Assembly (NCBI RefSeq): GCF_000426765.1
Contig: NZ_AUFZ01000002.1
Location: forward strand, 1 to 64,000
Source: Vibrio litoralis DSM 17657
GTDB taxonomy: Bacteria > Pseudomonadota > Gammaproteobacteria > Enterobacterales > Vibrionaceae
Length of the DNA stretch: 64,000 nucleotides
Direction of reading: 5' to 3'
Positions 18,961 through 29,125 of the stretch are shown here, one piece after another (position 1 is the stretch's first letter; every line of letters starts with the position of its first letter). The notes under the pieces are model-generated. The model made no database searches. It was given only the letters and a program-made list of their open reading frames with translations, and was not told the origin of the DNA. Position numbers and translations under genes: made by a program.

Positions 18961-19959
18961 ATGAACGATATTCATAGCAACATGGCCTTCAACTTTGAAG
19001 CCTTAACCCCTGACTTTATGTGGTACGCCCTAGAAAGTATTGGCATCAGGGCGGAATCTGGTTTACTGGCTCTTAACAGCTATGAAAACCGGGTATACCA
19101 ATTTGTCGATGAAGATAAAAAACGTTATGTGGTGAAGTTTTATCGCCCGCAACGTTGGTCACAGGCGCAAATCATCGAGGAGCATCAATTCACTCAAGAA
19201 TTACTAGAGCAAGATATTCCGGTTGCTCCTCCTTGCGTGATTAATGGCATGACGCTACATCAATACCAAGGCTACTACTTTGCGCTATTTGAAAGTGTTG
19301 GTGGTCGTCAGTTTGAAGTGGATAACCTCGATCAAATGGAATGGGTAGGCCGTTTTATGGGGCGTATTCACCAAGTCAGCCAAGCTAAACCGTTTGAACA
19401 TCGCCCTACCATCAATCTAGATGAATATTTGTATCAACCGCGTCAATTACTACAACAATCAAGCTTTATCCCAAGCTATTTAGAGAAAAGCTTTTTCAGC
19501 GATCTTGATATGCTGATCGAACAATTAGAACAACATTGGTTCGAACCTAAGCAACTCATCCGTTTGCATGGCGATTGTCATCCCGGCAATATTTTATGGC
19601 GTGATGGGCCGATGTTTGTTGATCTTGACGATGCGCGTAATGGTCCGGCGGTGCAAGATTTATGGATGTTACTCAGTGGTGAACGTTCAGAAAAATTAAT
19701 GCAACTCGATATTATTCTTGAGGCTTATAGCGAGTTTTCACATTTTGATACTAATCAATTGAAACTGATTGAACCATTACGTGGTCTGAGAATGGTCCAC
19801 TACATGGCTTGGCTAGCAAAACGTTGGCATGATCCGGCTTTTCCGATTGCATTTCCTTGGTTTAACGATGCAAAATACTGGGAGAACCAAGTGCTGGCGT
19901 TTAAAGAACAAATTTCAGCTTTGCAAGAACCGACGTTATCATTAACACCACAGTGGTAA
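18961..19959 (+). CDS. srkA: Stress response kinase A
   Basis: SrkA (YihE/RdoA), 332 residues, a Ser/Thr kinase of the aminoglycoside-phosphotransferase fold that helps cells survive stress-induced death. The ATP-site region YVVKFYRPQRW, the catalytic LHGDCHPGNILWRD and the metal motif VDLDDARNGPAVQD are present, so an active kinase is expected. The first ATG (18961) abuts a terminator-like hairpin and lacks a ribosome site; an ATG at 18982 is an alternative start. The gene lies 32 bases upstream of dsbA, the arrangement known in E. coli, where dsbA is partly co-transcribed with it. Confidence 0.93.
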   Translation: MNDIHSNMAFNFEALTPDFMWYALESIGIRAESGLLALNSYENRVYQFVDEDKKRYVVKFYRPQRWSQAQIIEEHQFTQELLEQDIPVAPPCVINGMTLHQYQGYYFALFESVGGRQFEVDNLDQMEWVGRFMGRIHQVSQAKPFEHRPTINLDEYLYQPRQLLQQSSFIPSYLEKSFFSDLDMLIEQLEQHWFEPKQLIRLHGDCHPGNILWRDGPMFVDLDDARNGPAVQDLWMLLSGERSEKLMQLDIILEAYSEFSHFDTNQLKLIEPLRGLRMVHYMAWLAKRWHDPAFPIAFPWFNDAKYWENQVLAFKEQISALQEPTLSLTPQW

Positions 19960-19991
19960 CTCACCTAAAATGAAATGGAGTTAATTCTACA

Positions 19992-20591
19992 ATGAAAAAA
20001 ATCTTTACCCTTTTCGCAGCCTTGGTGCTGAGCTTTGCTGCTCAAGCGGAACGCTTTCCTGAAGGTGATTACTACAAGGTAGTTGACCTACCGGCTGCTA
20101 GCTCACCAACCGTCACTGAGTTTTTCTCATTCTACTGCCCACACTGTCATGAATTTGAACCTATGATTGGCGCACTGAAAAAACACCTTGATGGTGAAGC
20201 GGATTTTGAAAAAGTGCCGGTTTCTTTCATGGGTGGCAATATGGGTAAACCAATGAGTAAAGCTTACGCGACCATGGTTTCTCTAGATGTAGAAGACAAA
20301 CTGACTCCAGTTATGTTTAACCGTATTCATGTGCAACGCAACCCACCAAAAGACGAAGCAGAATTACGCCAAATCTTCCTAGATAACGGTGTATCTGCGG
20401 CTGATTTCGATGGTACTTACAACAGCTTTGCGGTTGATTCTATGGTACGTCGCTTTGATAAAGCCTTTAAAGATAGCGGTCTTTCTGGCGTTCCAACCGT
20501 TGTGGTAAACAACAAGTACATTGTTGATGCGAGCAAAGTTAAAGATATTAATGAGTACTTTGATTTAATTGATTTCTTATTGAAGAAGTAA
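19992..20591 (+). CDS. dsbA: Thiol:disulfide interchange protein DsbA
   Basis: DsbA, 199 residues with a signal peptide of about 19 residues (ending FAAQA), the periplasmic oxidase that introduces disulfide bonds. The active-site CPHC is at residues 49-52 and the cis-proline loop GVPTVVV is near residue 160. In Vibrio cholerae the homologue (TcpG) folds secreted toxins and pilus proteins; that role is species-specific and not implied here. It is co-directional with srkA and ends at a strong terminator. Confidence 0.97.
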   Translation: MKKIFTLFAALVLSFAAQAERFPEGDYYKVVDLPAASSPTVTEFFSFYCPHCHEFEPMIGALKKHLDGEADFEKVPVSFMGGNMGKPMSKAYATMVSLDVEDKLTPVMFNRIHVQRNPPKDEAELRQIFLDNGVSAADFDGTYNSFAVDSMVRRFDKAFKDSGLSGVPTVVVNNKYIVDASKVKDINEYFDLIDFLLKK

Positions 20592-20610
20592 TTAAACAGA
20601 CTCAATAAAT

Positions 20611-20642
20611 AAAACGGGAAGCCATTCGCTTCCCGTTTTTTA
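20611..20642. terminator. Terminator between dsbA and comM
   Basis: AAAACGGGAAGC (20611-20622) pairs with GCTTCCCGTTTT (20628-20639) around a 5-base loop, with T on one side and A-rich sequence on the other. It can serve both convergent genes. Confidence 0.9.
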
Positions 20643-20662
20643 TTTGAATGGAAGCAATACCA

Positions 20663-22186
20663 TTAGACAGCTTGAGCGGTTAACTGCTTTAGCAAACGAT
20701 CCATATTGCGATAACCTAACGCTTCGGCTAAATGGGCTTTTTCAATCCACTCTGCTTGTGATAAATCAGCAATAGTACGGGCGACTTTCAAGATTCGATG
20801 ATAAGCACGCACTGATAATCCCAACTGATGTAACGCTTGTTCTAAAAATTCCGCATCGGCTTTTTGTAACTTACAAATTTTTTCTATTTCACGACTATTG
20901 AGCAAGGCATTAACCTTACCGCTACGGGCTAACATCACTTGTCTCGCTTGCCACACTCTTTGCTTTACGACTTGAGTGGGCTCTCCACGATCACCACCTT
21001 GCGATAAAGTGCCTTTTGGCAAAGCAGGGATTTCAATCGACATATCAAAACGATCTAGCAACGGGCCAGATAAACGACTCAAATAGCGCAAAATAGTTTG
21101 TGGATTAGCACGGCTTTGGGCGCCTTCATAATAGCCAGTTGGGCTCGGGTTTAGTGCGCCAACCAATTGAAAGCGAGCAGGAAAGCGGGTTTTTCCAGCG
21201 GCGCGAGAAATAATAATTTCACCCGACTCTAAAGGCTCACGCAAAGAATCCAACACTTTACGGTCAAACTCGGGCATTTCATCTAAAAATAATAAGCCAT
21301 TATGCGCTAATGAAATTTCTCCCGGCCTTGGGATCGAGCCACCGCCGACTAGCGCCGCCATTGAACTAGAGTGATGAGGCGCTCTAAAAGGGCGATTTTT
21401 CCAATTATGATGATTGATTTCTAATTCAGTTAATGACGCGACTGAAGCACTCTCTAACGCTTCATCATCACTCATCTCAGGCAATAGATCACACAAACGA
21501 GACGCTAACATGGTTTTGCCGGTTCCCGGCGGACCTAGAAATAGCAAGTTATGAGAACCCGCCGCGGCAATTTCTAACGCCCTTTTACCTTGCTGCTGTC
21601 CGATAATATCTTGTAAGTCACGTTCATTATTTGTCTTGGGTTGCACCTTCTCAGTCGTAAATAATCCCATGGTCTGCTGACCGCATAAATCGGCACACAC
21701 TTCCAATAAGGTAGTCGCAGATTTATGTACTTCTTGGCCAACTAAGGCGGCTTGATCGCCATTATCTTTGGGTACGACTAAGGTTCGCTGCTGTTTTATA
21801 CAAGCCAATGCTGCTGGCAACACACCTTTGACTCTTCTAAGTTCGCCAGACAAAGCAAGCTCTCCAACAAACTCATGGCTATCGAGTTTGTTAATCGCGA
21901 TTTGTTGAGAGGCTGCCAGAATGCCTAAGGCAATTGGTAAATCAAAACGGCCACCTTCTTTGGGTAAGTCGGCAGGAGCCAAGTTAACGGTGATTCTTTT
22001 GGCAGGAAATTCAAAGTTCGAATTTAAAATGGCGCTGCGCACCCGATCTTTGGCTTCTTTGACTGTGGTTTCAGGTAACCCGACCAAAGAGAACCCGGGC
22101 ATACCGTTGCTTATATGTACCTCAACGGTCACTTCTGGCGCTTCTACCCCCACGCAGGCTCGGCTATGTATGATTGCTAATTCCAT
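20663..22186 (-). CDS. comM: ComM-type branch-migration helicase (YifB family AAA+ ATPase)
   Basis: ComM, 507 residues. In Vibrio it is a hexameric helicase that promotes branch migration during integration of transforming DNA. An N-terminal Lon-protease-like fold (about 1-170) precedes an Mg-chelatase-like AAA+ core. That core has Walker A GPPGTGKTMLASRL, Walker B LLFLDEMPEF and the sensor region GALNPSPTGYY. A C-terminal helical domain ends it. Older annotation calls this family Mg chelatase-related. It diverges from the ilv leader, as in V. cholerae as I remember it. Confidence 0.94.
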   Translation of the reverse strand: MELAIIHSRACVGVEAPEVTVEVHISNGMPGFSLVGLPETTVKEAKDRVRSAILNSNFEFPAKRITVNLAPADLPKEGGRFDLPIALGILAASQQIAINKLDSHEFVGELALSGELRRVKGVLPAALACIKQQRTLVVPKDNGDQAALVGQEVHKSATTLLEVCADLCGQQTMGLFTTEKVQPKTNNERDLQDIIGQQQGKRALEIAAAGSHNLLFLGPPGTGKTMLASRLCDLLPEMSDDEALESASVASLTELEINHHNWKNRPFRAPHHSSSMAALVGGGSIPRPGEISLAHNGLLFLDEMPEFDRKVLDSLREPLESGEIIISRAAGKTRFPARFQLVGALNPSPTGYYEGAQSRANPQTILRYLSRLSGPLLDRFDMSIEIPALPKGTLSQGGDRGEPTQVVKQRVWQARQVMLARSGKVNALLNSREIEKICKLQKADAEFLEQALHQLGLSVRAYHRILKVARTIADLSQAEWIEKAHLAEALGYRNMDRLLKQLTAQAV

Positions 22187-22349
22187 TTATTCATCCATTT
22201 AATTACAGAGTTTTTGTTTGTGGTACCTGTATACAAGCTTTGAAGTAAGTCGGATGGTGAAAAAAGTGTGAGTTTTTGCTTGTAATATGAGCAAATTCTG
22301 TGATACCACTAACACTACAGATTACGTTACGCTTTCAAATGGAATTGAA

Positions 22350-22439
22350 ATGAACCCTATCGCTCGTATTAACACTCTGATTATTCTCCTAGTCGTGGTC
22401 ATTATTCGGTCCGCGCGGGGATTAGTGAGCGATAAGTAA
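22350..22439 (+). CDS. ilvL: ilv operon leader peptide
   Basis: A 29-residue frame starting MNPIARINT and containing the run LIILLVVVII. Thirteen or more of its codons specify Ile, Leu or Val, the regulatory amino acids of the operon. The GGAA at 22341-22344 can act as ribosome site. The attenuator hairpin begins 15 bases after the stop. Ribosome stalling in the Ile/Leu/Val run should favour the antiterminator and let transcription reach ilvG, as in E. coli ilvGMEDA. Confidence 0.88.
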   Translation: MNPIARINTLIILLVVVIIRSARGLVSDK

Positions 22440-22487
22440 CACCAAACACTATCAAGCCCCCGCACTTTAAGTCGGGGGCTTTTTTTA
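22415..22487 (+). promoter_or_regulatory. ilv attenuator (antiterminator and terminator)
   Basis: The terminator stem is AAGCCCCCG (22454-22462) with CGGGGGCTT (22473-22481), followed by a run of T. A competing element is visible: GCGGGG (22415-22420), near the end of the leader peptide, is complementary to CCCCGC (22458-22463) in the left arm of the terminator. This is the classical arrangement for amino-acid-dependent attenuation. Confidence 0.87.
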
Positions 22488-22572
22488 TCTCTTTTTAAAA
22501 CTCAAAATTCACGATTGGTTATGACAATAATAATAAATTAACGCCAACATAGTAGGACAAGGAATACGCCTC

Positions 22573-22629
22573 ATGCAGACACAACACATGGACGAAAAAA
22601 CACACAACGCGCAGGAGACTAAACGATGA
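22573..22629 (+). CDS. Candidate 18-residue ORF coupled to ilvG
   Basis: An 18-codon frame ([18 protein letters not shown]) starts 8 bases after an AAGGAA ribosome site and ends in a TGA that overlaps the ilvG ATG as ATGA. Its position after the attenuator and before ilvG suggests translational coupling rather than attenuation; it has no Ile, Leu or Val codons. It may be a chance frame, but the combination of ribosome site and overlapping stop/start is suggestive. Confidence 0.4.
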   Translation: MQTQHMDEKTHNAQETKR

Positions 22630-24272
22630 ATGGAGCAGAGTTAGTAGTCAGCGCACTACAGCAAGAAGGCATCAAAACCGTATTTGGTTACCCTGGTGGC
22701 GCTATCATGCCAATTTACGATGCCCTGTATGATGGTGATGTCGAACATATCTTATGCCGCCATGAACAAGGCGCAGCGATGGCAGCTATTGGAATGGCTC
22801 GTTCAACACAAGACGTTGCGGTTTGTATGGCCACTTCCGGTCCCGGTGCCACGAACCTAGTGACCGGTCTTGCCGATGCCTTAATGGATTCGATCCCTAT
22901 CGTTGCCATCACAGGACAAGTTGCCAGTACTCATATCGGTACCGATGCTTTCCAAGAAATGGATGTGATCGGTATGTCGCTATCGTGTTGTAAGCACAGC
23001 TACTTAGTGACGGATATCAACGAACTCGCTCCTACTCTTTCTGAAGCCTTTGAGTTAGCCAAGTCCGGTCGCCCCGGCCCAGTATTAGTTGATATCGCGA
23101 AAGATGTTCAATTAGCTCAAGCGCCAACCAAGATACTGCCTGAATTTACTCCTCCTGCGATTCCAGTTGCAACTCAACAAGCCATCGAAGAAGCTCAACA
23201 GGTTTTAGCCAATAGCCATAAGCCTGTTTTATATGTCGGTGGTGGTGTTCAACTCGCTCATGCAACTGATACAGTACGTGAATTTTTAAAGTTAAATCCA
23301 ATCCCAACTGTCAGCACCCTAAAAGGCTTAGGTACTATTGAGCGTCATTATCCACACTACCTAGGTATGCTTGGCATGCACGGTACCAAAGCCGCTAACC
23401 TAGTCGTGCAAGAATGTGACTTATTAATCGTGGTCGGTGCACGTTTTGATGACCGAGTAACTGGCAAACTCGATACCTTTGCGCCACACGCTAAAGTGAT
23501 TCATTTAGATATTGATGCGGCAGAATTTAACAAGCTTCGTCATGCTCACGCACCATTACGCGGTGATCTCAACCTACTACTACCGCAATTGGAAGTAAGC
23601 AATGATGTTGCTGAATGGAATGAACATTGCGATCGTTTAAGAAAGAAATTCAAATGGCGCTACGATCACCCGGGTGATTTGATTTATGCACCAAAATTGT
23701 TGAAGCAACTGTCAGATATGATGCCGGACAGTTCAATGATTTCGACTGACGTAGGCCAACACCAGATGTGGGCAGCTCAGCATATTCAACCACGCGCGCC
23801 ACAAAACTACATCACCTCAGCCGGTCTTGGCACCATGGGCTTTGGCCTACCAGCGGCAATGGGAGCTAAAGTTGCACGCCCAAATGATGAGTCAATTCTG
23901 ATCACTGGCGATGGCTCTTTTATGATGAACATCCAAGAGCTTGGCACATTAAAGCGTCGCAAGATCCCAGTTAAAATGGTGCTGCTGAATAACCAACGTT
24001 TAGGCATGGTTCGCCAATGGCAATCACTGTTTTTTGATGGTCGCCACAGTGAAACCATTTTGGATGACAACCCAGATTTCATCATGCTAGCTAAAGCATT
24101 CGATATTCCGGGCAAAACCATTACTCGCAAAGAAGAAGTTGAGCCTGCATTAAAAGAGATGCTCGCCAGTGAAACGCCTTACTTATTACACGTGTTAATT
24201 TCAGAAGAAGAAAATGTTTGGCCATTAGTGCCACCGGGCGCCGCAAACCAAGATATGTTGGAGAACACCTAA
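22626..24272 (+). CDS. ilvG: Acetolactate synthase II large subunit
   Basis: IlvG, 548 residues, a ThDP- and FAD-dependent enzyme that condenses pyruvate to acetolactate or with 2-ketobutyrate to acetohydroxybutyrate. The catalytic Glu47 lies in RHEQGA, the central FAD domain follows, and the C-terminal ThDP motif is GDGSFMMN...LLNN. The frame is intact, unlike the frameshifted ilvG of E. coli K-12. The ATG has an AGGAG site at 8 bases. Its stop overlaps the start of ilvM (TAATG), and expression is under the attenuator at 22415-22487. Confidence 0.97.
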   Translation: MNGAELVVSALQQEGIKTVFGYPGGAIMPIYDALYDGDVEHILCRHEQGAAMAAIGMARSTQDVAVCMATSGPGATNLVTGLADALMDSIPIVAITGQVASTHIGTDAFQEMDVIGMSLSCCKHSYLVTDINELAPTLSEAFELAKSGRPGPVLVDIAKDVQLAQAPTKILPEFTPPAIPVATQQAIEEAQQVLANSHKPVLYVGGGVQLAHATDTVREFLKLNPIPTVSTLKGLGTIERHYPHYLGMLGMHGTKAANLVVQECDLLIVVGARFDDRVTGKLDTFAPHAKVIHLDIDAAEFNKLRHAHAPLRGDLNLLLPQLEVSNDVAEWNEHCDRLRKKFKWRYDHPGDLIYAPKLLKQLSDMMPDSSMISTDVGQHQMWAAQHIQPRAPQNYITSAGLGTMGFGLPAAMGAKVARPNDESILITGDGSFMMNIQELGTLKRRKIPVKMVLLNNQRLGMVRQWQSLFFDGRHSETILDDNPDFIMLAKAFDIPGKTITRKEEVEPALKEMLASETPYLLHVLISEEENVWPLVPPGAANQDMLENT

Positions 24273-24529
24273 TGGACAGATATCAATTAAACATAAAAGC
24301 AGACGACAAACCCGTATTGTTAGAGCGAGTGTTGCGCGTGATTCGACATCGTGGTTTTATAATCCGACAAGTGATCGCCACCGTGAACCACGAAAGTAAT
24401 ATTGCAACAGTGGAAATCATTGTGGATAGCAACCGACCTATCACGATTTTGATCAATCAGATTGAAAAGCTATGGGACATTCGCACCGTCGAAACTCAAC
24501 TGCTGCAAACGCATTTAGTAGAAGAATAA
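24272..24529 (+). CDS. ilvM: Acetolactate synthase II small subunit
   Basis: IlvM, 85 residues, the ACT-domain regulatory subunit of the ilvG-encoded synthase. It begins [23 protein letters not shown]. Isozyme II of enterics is insensitive to valine; whether that holds here cannot be told from sequence. It overlaps the ilvG stop by one base, which implies coupled translation and equal subunit supply. Length is typical of IlvM. Confidence 0.95.
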   Translation: MDRYQLNIKADDKPVLLERVLRVIRHRGFIIRQVIATVNHESNIATVEIIVDSNRPITILINQIEKLWDIRTVETQLLQTHLVEE

Positions 24530-24557
24530 AAACATCGCATTGAAAAGGAAGACTAAG

Positions 24558-25496
24558 ATGGCTACAAATACCGCAGATTTTATTTGGTTTAATGGAAAAA
24601 TGGTGCCTTGGGCTGAGGCTAATGTCCACGTCTTAACGCATGCTATGCACTATGGTACTTCGGTATTTGAAGGTATTCGTTGCTACAACACCCCAAATGG
24701 TCCAATTGTGTTCCGTCATAAAGAGCACATGGATCGCTTGAAAGATTCAGCAAAAATCTACCGCTTCCCAATTCCATATTCAGTCGATGAAATGATGGAA
24801 GCCTGTCGTGAAACGCTACGCGTTAATAAGCTCGATTCGGCTTACATTCGTCCATTAGGTTTTGTCGGTAATGTTGGTCTAGGAGTTTGTCCACCGGTCG
24901 ATTCAGAAATGGAAGTGATCATTGCCGCTTTCCCTTGGGGTTCTTACCTAGGTGAAGAAGCTTTAGCTAATGGTGTCGATGCAATGATTTCAAGCTGGAA
25001 CCGCGCTGCGCCAAACACCATTCCAACCGCGGCTAAAGCGGGTGGTAACTACCTTTCTTCTTTATTAGTTGGTGGTGAAGCTCGTCGCCATGGTTACGAT
25101 GAAGGGATTGCACTGAGCGTGAATGGCTACATTTCAGAAGGCGCTGGTGAAAACATATTCGTGGTGAAAAATGGCAAAATTGTCACACCACCGGCCACCA
25201 GCTCGATTCTGCCGGGTATTACTCGTGATTCAATTGTGACCCTTGCTACTGACCTAGGATATGAAATAGAAGAAGCCAATATTGCCCGTGAAGCTCTCTA
25301 CCTTGCCGATGAAATCTTTATGACTGGCACCGCTGCTGAAATTGTACCGGTACGTAGTGTCGATCAAATTACGGTTGGCGCTGGCAAACGCGGCCCAATT
25401 ACCGAACATATTCAATCAAGCTTCTTTGGCTTATTTGACGGTACTACCGAAGACAAATGGGGTTGGTTAGATCCTGTCTATCCAAAAGATAAATAG
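24558..25496 (+). CDS. ilvE: Branched-chain amino-acid aminotransferase
   Basis: IlvE, 312 residues, a class IV PLP transaminase carrying out the last step of Val, Leu and Ile synthesis. HYGTSVFEGIR and the PLP-lysine region AAKAGGNYLSSLL (Lys near residue 158) are typical, as is the EGAGENIFVV block. The ATG at 24558 has AAGGAA 7 bases upstream; an in-frame TTG six codons earlier is rejected. It lies in the ilvGMEDA operon, 28 bases after ilvM. Confidence 0.97.
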   Translation: MATNTADFIWFNGKMVPWAEANVHVLTHAMHYGTSVFEGIRCYNTPNGPIVFRHKEHMDRLKDSAKIYRFPIPYSVDEMMEACRETLRVNKLDSAYIRPLGFVGNVGLGVCPPVDSEMEVIIAAFPWGSYLGEEALANGVDAMISSWNRAAPNTIPTAAKAGGNYLSSLLVGGEARRHGYDEGIALSVNGYISEGAGENIFVVKNGKIVTPPATSSILPGITRDSIVTLATDLGYEIEEANIAREALYLADEIFMTGTAAEIVPVRSVDQITVGAGKRGPITEHIQSSFFGLFDGTTEDKWGWLDPVYPKDK

Positions 25497-25582
25497 CACC
25501 CTCAAGACAAGTAAGCCTAAATAACGGGTAGTTTACCAATATTGATTGACCAATTTATTAAGATTTAAAAGGATTTAACACT

Positions 25583-27424
25583 ATGCCTATCTATCGCTCC
25601 GCCACTACTACTCACGGCCGTAACATGGCTGGCGCACGTGCTTTATGGCGTGCTACCGGCGTAAAAGAGGAAGACTTCGGTAAGCCAATTATCGCTGTGG
25701 TTAACTCATTTACTCAGTTTGTTCCCGGTCACGTGCACCTAAAAGACATGGGTCAATTGGTTGCCGCTGAAATTGAAAAAGCTGGTGGTATCGCTAAAGA
25801 ATTTAACACCATTGCAGTAGATGATGGTATCGCAATGGGTCACGGCGGCATGCTGTATTCCCTACCATCCCGCGAATTGATTGCTGATTCTGTAGAGTAC
25901 ATGGTGAATGCTCACTGTGCTGATGCCATGGTCTGTATCTCTAACTGTGACAAAATCACCCCAGGAATGCTGATGGCTTCAATGCGCCTTAATATTCCAG
26001 TGATCTTTGTGTCTGGTGGCCCAATGGAAGCGGGTAAAACTAAGCTTTCAGATCAGCTCATCAAGCTTGATTTGGTTGATGCCATGATCCAAGGCGCGGA
26101 TCCAAAAGTATCCGATGAACAAAGTGAACAAGTAGAACGCTCCGCTTGCCCAACTTGTGGCTCATGTTCTGGCATGTTTACCGCCAACTCAATGAACTGC
26201 TTAACTGAAGCGCTTGGTTTAAGCCAGCCGGGTAATGGCTCAATGCTGGCCACCCACGCCGACCGTGAACAACTATTCCTAACTGCCGGTCAACGTATTG
26301 TTGAACTGACTAAGCGTTACTACCTAGAAGATGATGACTCGGCGCTACCACGTAATATTGCCAATAAAGATGCCTTTGAAAATGCGATGGCGATCGATAT
26401 CGCAATGGGCGGCTCAACCAATACCGTACTTCACCTATTAGCAGCAGCTCAAGAAGGCGACATTGACTTTGTGATGGACGATATCGATCGCATGTCTCGT
26501 CAAATTCCTAACATCTGTAAAGTGGCACCCTCTACTCCGAAATACCACATGGAAGATGTTCACCGCGCTGGTGGTGTAATGGCGATTTTGGCTGAATTGG
26601 ATCGTGCAGGTCTTATCAACAATCAAAACAAAACCGTCCTTGGCCTAACCATGTCTGAACAACTGGCGCAGTACGACATCATGCAAACCGAATCTGAAGA
26701 AGTGAAAAAATTCTTCCGTGCCGGCCCTGCAGGCATTCGTACCACCAAAGCTTTCTCACAAGATTGCCGTTGGGATACTTTAGATGACGATCGTGAAAAT
26801 GGTTGTATCCGCACCAAAGAACACGCCTTTAGCCAAGATGGTGGTCTTGCGGTACTAAGCGGTAATATTGCACTTGATGGCTGTATCGTAAAAACCGCTG
26901 GGGTGGATGAAAGCATTCTAAAATTCCAAGGCCCAGCGGTAGTATTTGAAAGCCAAGAAGATGCAGTTGAAGGCATTCTAGGTGGCAAAGTGAAGGCCGG
27001 TGATGTGGTAGTGATCCGCTACGAAGGCCCGAAAGGTGGCCCTGGCATGCAAGAAATGCTTTACCCAACCACTTACCTAAAATCCATGGGCCTAGGTAAA
27101 GAATGTGCACTATTAACCGATGGACGTTTCTCTGGTGGTACTTCAGGTTTATCAATTGGTCACGCCTCACCAGAAGCGGCTGATGGTGGTATGATAGGCT
27201 TGGTCGAGCAAGGTGATATCATCACTATCGATATCCCAAACCGTTCAATCGAACTTAATGTCAGCAATGAGATTCTCGCAGAGCGACATGCTCGCCAAGA
27301 AAAGCTCGGTTGGAAACCCGCCAATCGTAAGCGTGAAGTATCATTCGCCTTAAAAGCTTATGCCATGCTAGCTACCAGCGCAGATAAAGGCGCGGTACGT
27401 GATAAATCTAAGCTTGAGGAGTGA
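25583..27424 (+). CDS. ilvD: Dihydroxy-acid dehydratase
   Basis: IlvD, 613 residues, an iron-sulfur dehydratase that forms the 2-keto acids of Val and Ile synthesis. Cluster cysteines are in [10 protein letters not shown] and [16 protein letters not shown]. The C-terminal region contains [16 protein letters not shown], typical of the IlvD/Edd family. It lies 86 bases after ilvE with an AAAGGA ribosome site. Nothing else is seen in that gap. The stop is 5 bases before the ilvA start. Confidence 0.97.
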   Translation: MPIYRSATTTHGRNMAGARALWRATGVKEEDFGKPIIAVVNSFTQFVPGHVHLKDMGQLVAAEIEKAGGIAKEFNTIAVDDGIAMGHGGMLYSLPSRELIADSVEYMVNAHCADAMVCISNCDKITPGMLMASMRLNIPVIFVSGGPMEAGKTKLSDQLIKLDLVDAMIQGADPKVSDEQSEQVERSACPTCGSCSGMFTANSMNCLTEALGLSQPGNGSMLATHADREQLFLTAGQRIVELTKRYYLEDDDSALPRNIANKDAFENAMAIDIAMGGSTNTVLHLLAAAQEGDIDFVMDDIDRMSRQIPNICKVAPSTPKYHMEDVHRAGGVMAILAELDRAGLINNQNKTVLGLTMSEQLAQYDIMQTESEEVKKFFRAGPAGIRTTKAFSQDCRWDTLDDDRENGCIRTKEHAFSQDGGLAVLSGNIALDGCIVKTAGVDESILKFQGPAVVFESQEDAVEGILGGKVKAGDVVVIRYEGPKGGPGMQEMLYPTTYLKSMGLGKECALLTDGRFSGGTSGLSIGHASPEAADGGMIGLVEQGDIITIDIPNRSIELNVSNEILAERHARQEKLGWKPANRKREVSFALKAYAMLATSADKGAVRDKSKLEE

Positions 27425-27429
27425 TCCTT

Positions 27430-28977
27430 ATGCCAGATGAATCCCAACAGCTCAATTTGCCACATACTGGCGCAGAATACCTGCGCCACATTTTGCGCGC
27501 GCCAGTCTATGAAGCGGCGATCGTTACTCCTTTTCAGGAGATGACCCGCTTATCGGAACGCTTAGGCAATAAAGTACAAATCAAGCGTGAAGACCGCCAA
27601 CCGGTTCACTCTTTTAAGCTACGCGGTGCCTACAACATGGTCGCCAGTTTAACCGAAGCGCAAAAACAAGCCGGCGTGATCACTGCATCGGCAGGTAATC
27701 ACGCCCAGGGCATCGCGCTTTCTGGTAATTTACTGAATATCAAAGCCATTATCGTGATGCCGACCACGACACCAGACATTAAAGTCACGGCAGTACGTAA
27801 CTTTGGTGGGGAAGTATTACTTCACGGTAGTAACTTTGATGAAGCTAAAGCCGAAGCCGAGCGTTTAGCCGAATTACATGGCTATTCTTATGTTCCACCT
27901 TTTGATCACCCATTAGTGATCGCCGGCCAAGGCACGATTGGCATGGAAATGCTGCAACAAAACGGCCACTTAGATTATATCTTTGTGCCAGTGGGTGGCG
28001 GTGGTTTAGCGGCCGGTGTCGCAGTGTTAATCAAGCAGTTAATGCCTGAGATTAAAGTAATTGCGGTTGAACCTGAAGATTCAGCCTGCTTAAAAGCCGC
28101 GCTCGATGCAGGTAAGCCAGTACCACTTGATCGCGTTAGCATGTTCGCCGATGGTGTGGCAGTGAAAATCATTGGTAATGAAACCTTCCGCGTCTGCCAA
28201 GAATACCTTGATGGACACATTACGGTTTCTAGCGATGAAATTTGCGCGGCAGTCAAAGACATCTTTGAAGATACTCGCGCCATTGCTGAGCCTTCTGGGG
28301 CACTAGCCTTAGCAGGTTTGAAGAAGTTTTCTGAACAGCATCAACTGAAAGGTAAACAACTCGGTACAGTACTTTCAGGTGCCAATACTAACTTCCACGG
28401 ACTACGCTATGTTTCAGAACGCTGCGAACTAGGTGAAAAACGAGAAGGTTTATTGGCGGTGACCATTCCAGAGCGCAAAGGCGCTTTCTTTGAGTTTTGT
28501 AACCTGATTGGTGGCCGTGCGGTAACAGAGTTTAACTATCGTTATAACGATGACAGCCAAGCCAATATTTTTGTCGGTGTTCGCCTGCAAAATGGTCAAC
28601 AAGAGTTAGAGCATATTGTAGAAGAGTTACGCCAAGGCGGCTATCCCGTAGCAGACCTGTCTGATGACGAAATGGCTAAGCTGCACGTTCGATACATGGT
28701 TGGCGGAAAACCGCTGAAACCATTAAAAGAGCGCTTGTACAGCTTTGAGTTTCCAGAATCCCCTGGCGCACTACTGAATTTCCTCAGTACGCTTGGCACT
28801 CATTGGAATATTAGCTTATTTAACTACCGTAACCACGGCGCGGATTATGGCCGAGTGTTATGTGGTTTTGAGCTAGAAGATTCCGACTTAGAACGCTTCT
28901 CTGCTCATCTAAAAGAGTTGGGTTACCAATATAAAGATGAGAATGACAGTCCTTCGTATAAGTTCTTTTTGTCTTAA
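27430..28977 (+). CDS. ilvA: Threonine dehydratase, biosynthetic
   Basis: IlvA, 515 residues, a PLP enzyme that deaminates threonine to 2-ketobutyrate, the entry into isoleucine synthesis. PLP Lys63 is in SFKLRGAYNM and the phosphate loop is GGGGLAAG. Two ACT-like regulatory domains (about 325-515) mark the biosynthetic, Ile-inhibited form. I chose the ATG at 27430 (GAGGA upstream) over an in-frame GTG at 27421. It is the last gene of the operon, followed by a terminator. Confidence 0.97.
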   Translation: MPDESQQLNLPHTGAEYLRHILRAPVYEAAIVTPFQEMTRLSERLGNKVQIKREDRQPVHSFKLRGAYNMVASLTEAQKQAGVITASAGNHAQGIALSGNLLNIKAIIVMPTTTPDIKVTAVRNFGGEVLLHGSNFDEAKAEAERLAELHGYSYVPPFDHPLVIAGQGTIGMEMLQQNGHLDYIFVPVGGGGLAAGVAVLIKQLMPEIKVIAVEPEDSACLKAALDAGKPVPLDRVSMFADGVAVKIIGNETFRVCQEYLDGHITVSSDEICAAVKDIFEDTRAIAEPSGALALAGLKKFSEQHQLKGKQLGTVLSGANTNFHGLRYVSERCELGEKREGLLAVTIPERKGAFFEFCNLIGGRAVTEFNYRYNDDSQANIFVGVRLQNGQQELEHIVEELRQGGYPVADLSDDEMAKLHVRYMVGGKPLKPLKERLYSFEFPESPGALLNFLSTLGTHWNISLFNYRNHGADYGRVLCGFELEDSDLERFSAHLKELGYQYKDENDSPSYKFFLS

Positions 28978-29023
28978 ATTTAATAAATTGTTGTTTCCTT
29001 TTACTTAACAGTAAATAGCCACT

Positions 29024-29072
29024 CTCAGATTTAGAAAAATTCATCGTAATTAATCTAAATCTGAGTTTTTTT
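29024..29072 (+). terminator. Terminator of the ilvGMEDA operon
   Basis: CTCAGATTTAGA (29024-29035) pairs perfectly with TCTAAATCTGAG (29054-29065) around an 18-base loop, followed by seven T. Confidence 0.88.
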
Positions 29073-29125
29073 ATATAAAAAGTAATTAACATTATCAGCT
29101 ATATAAAATCACCACTAGAGTCTAT

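Noticed and set aside
24185..24205. ACACGTGT palindrome within ilvG
   Set aside because: Short, inside a conserved coding sequence and without parS arms; likely chance.
25720..25740. CACGTG core in ilvD as a parS site
   Set aside because: The flanks (GGT before, CACC after) do not match the TGTTT/AAACA arms of parS.
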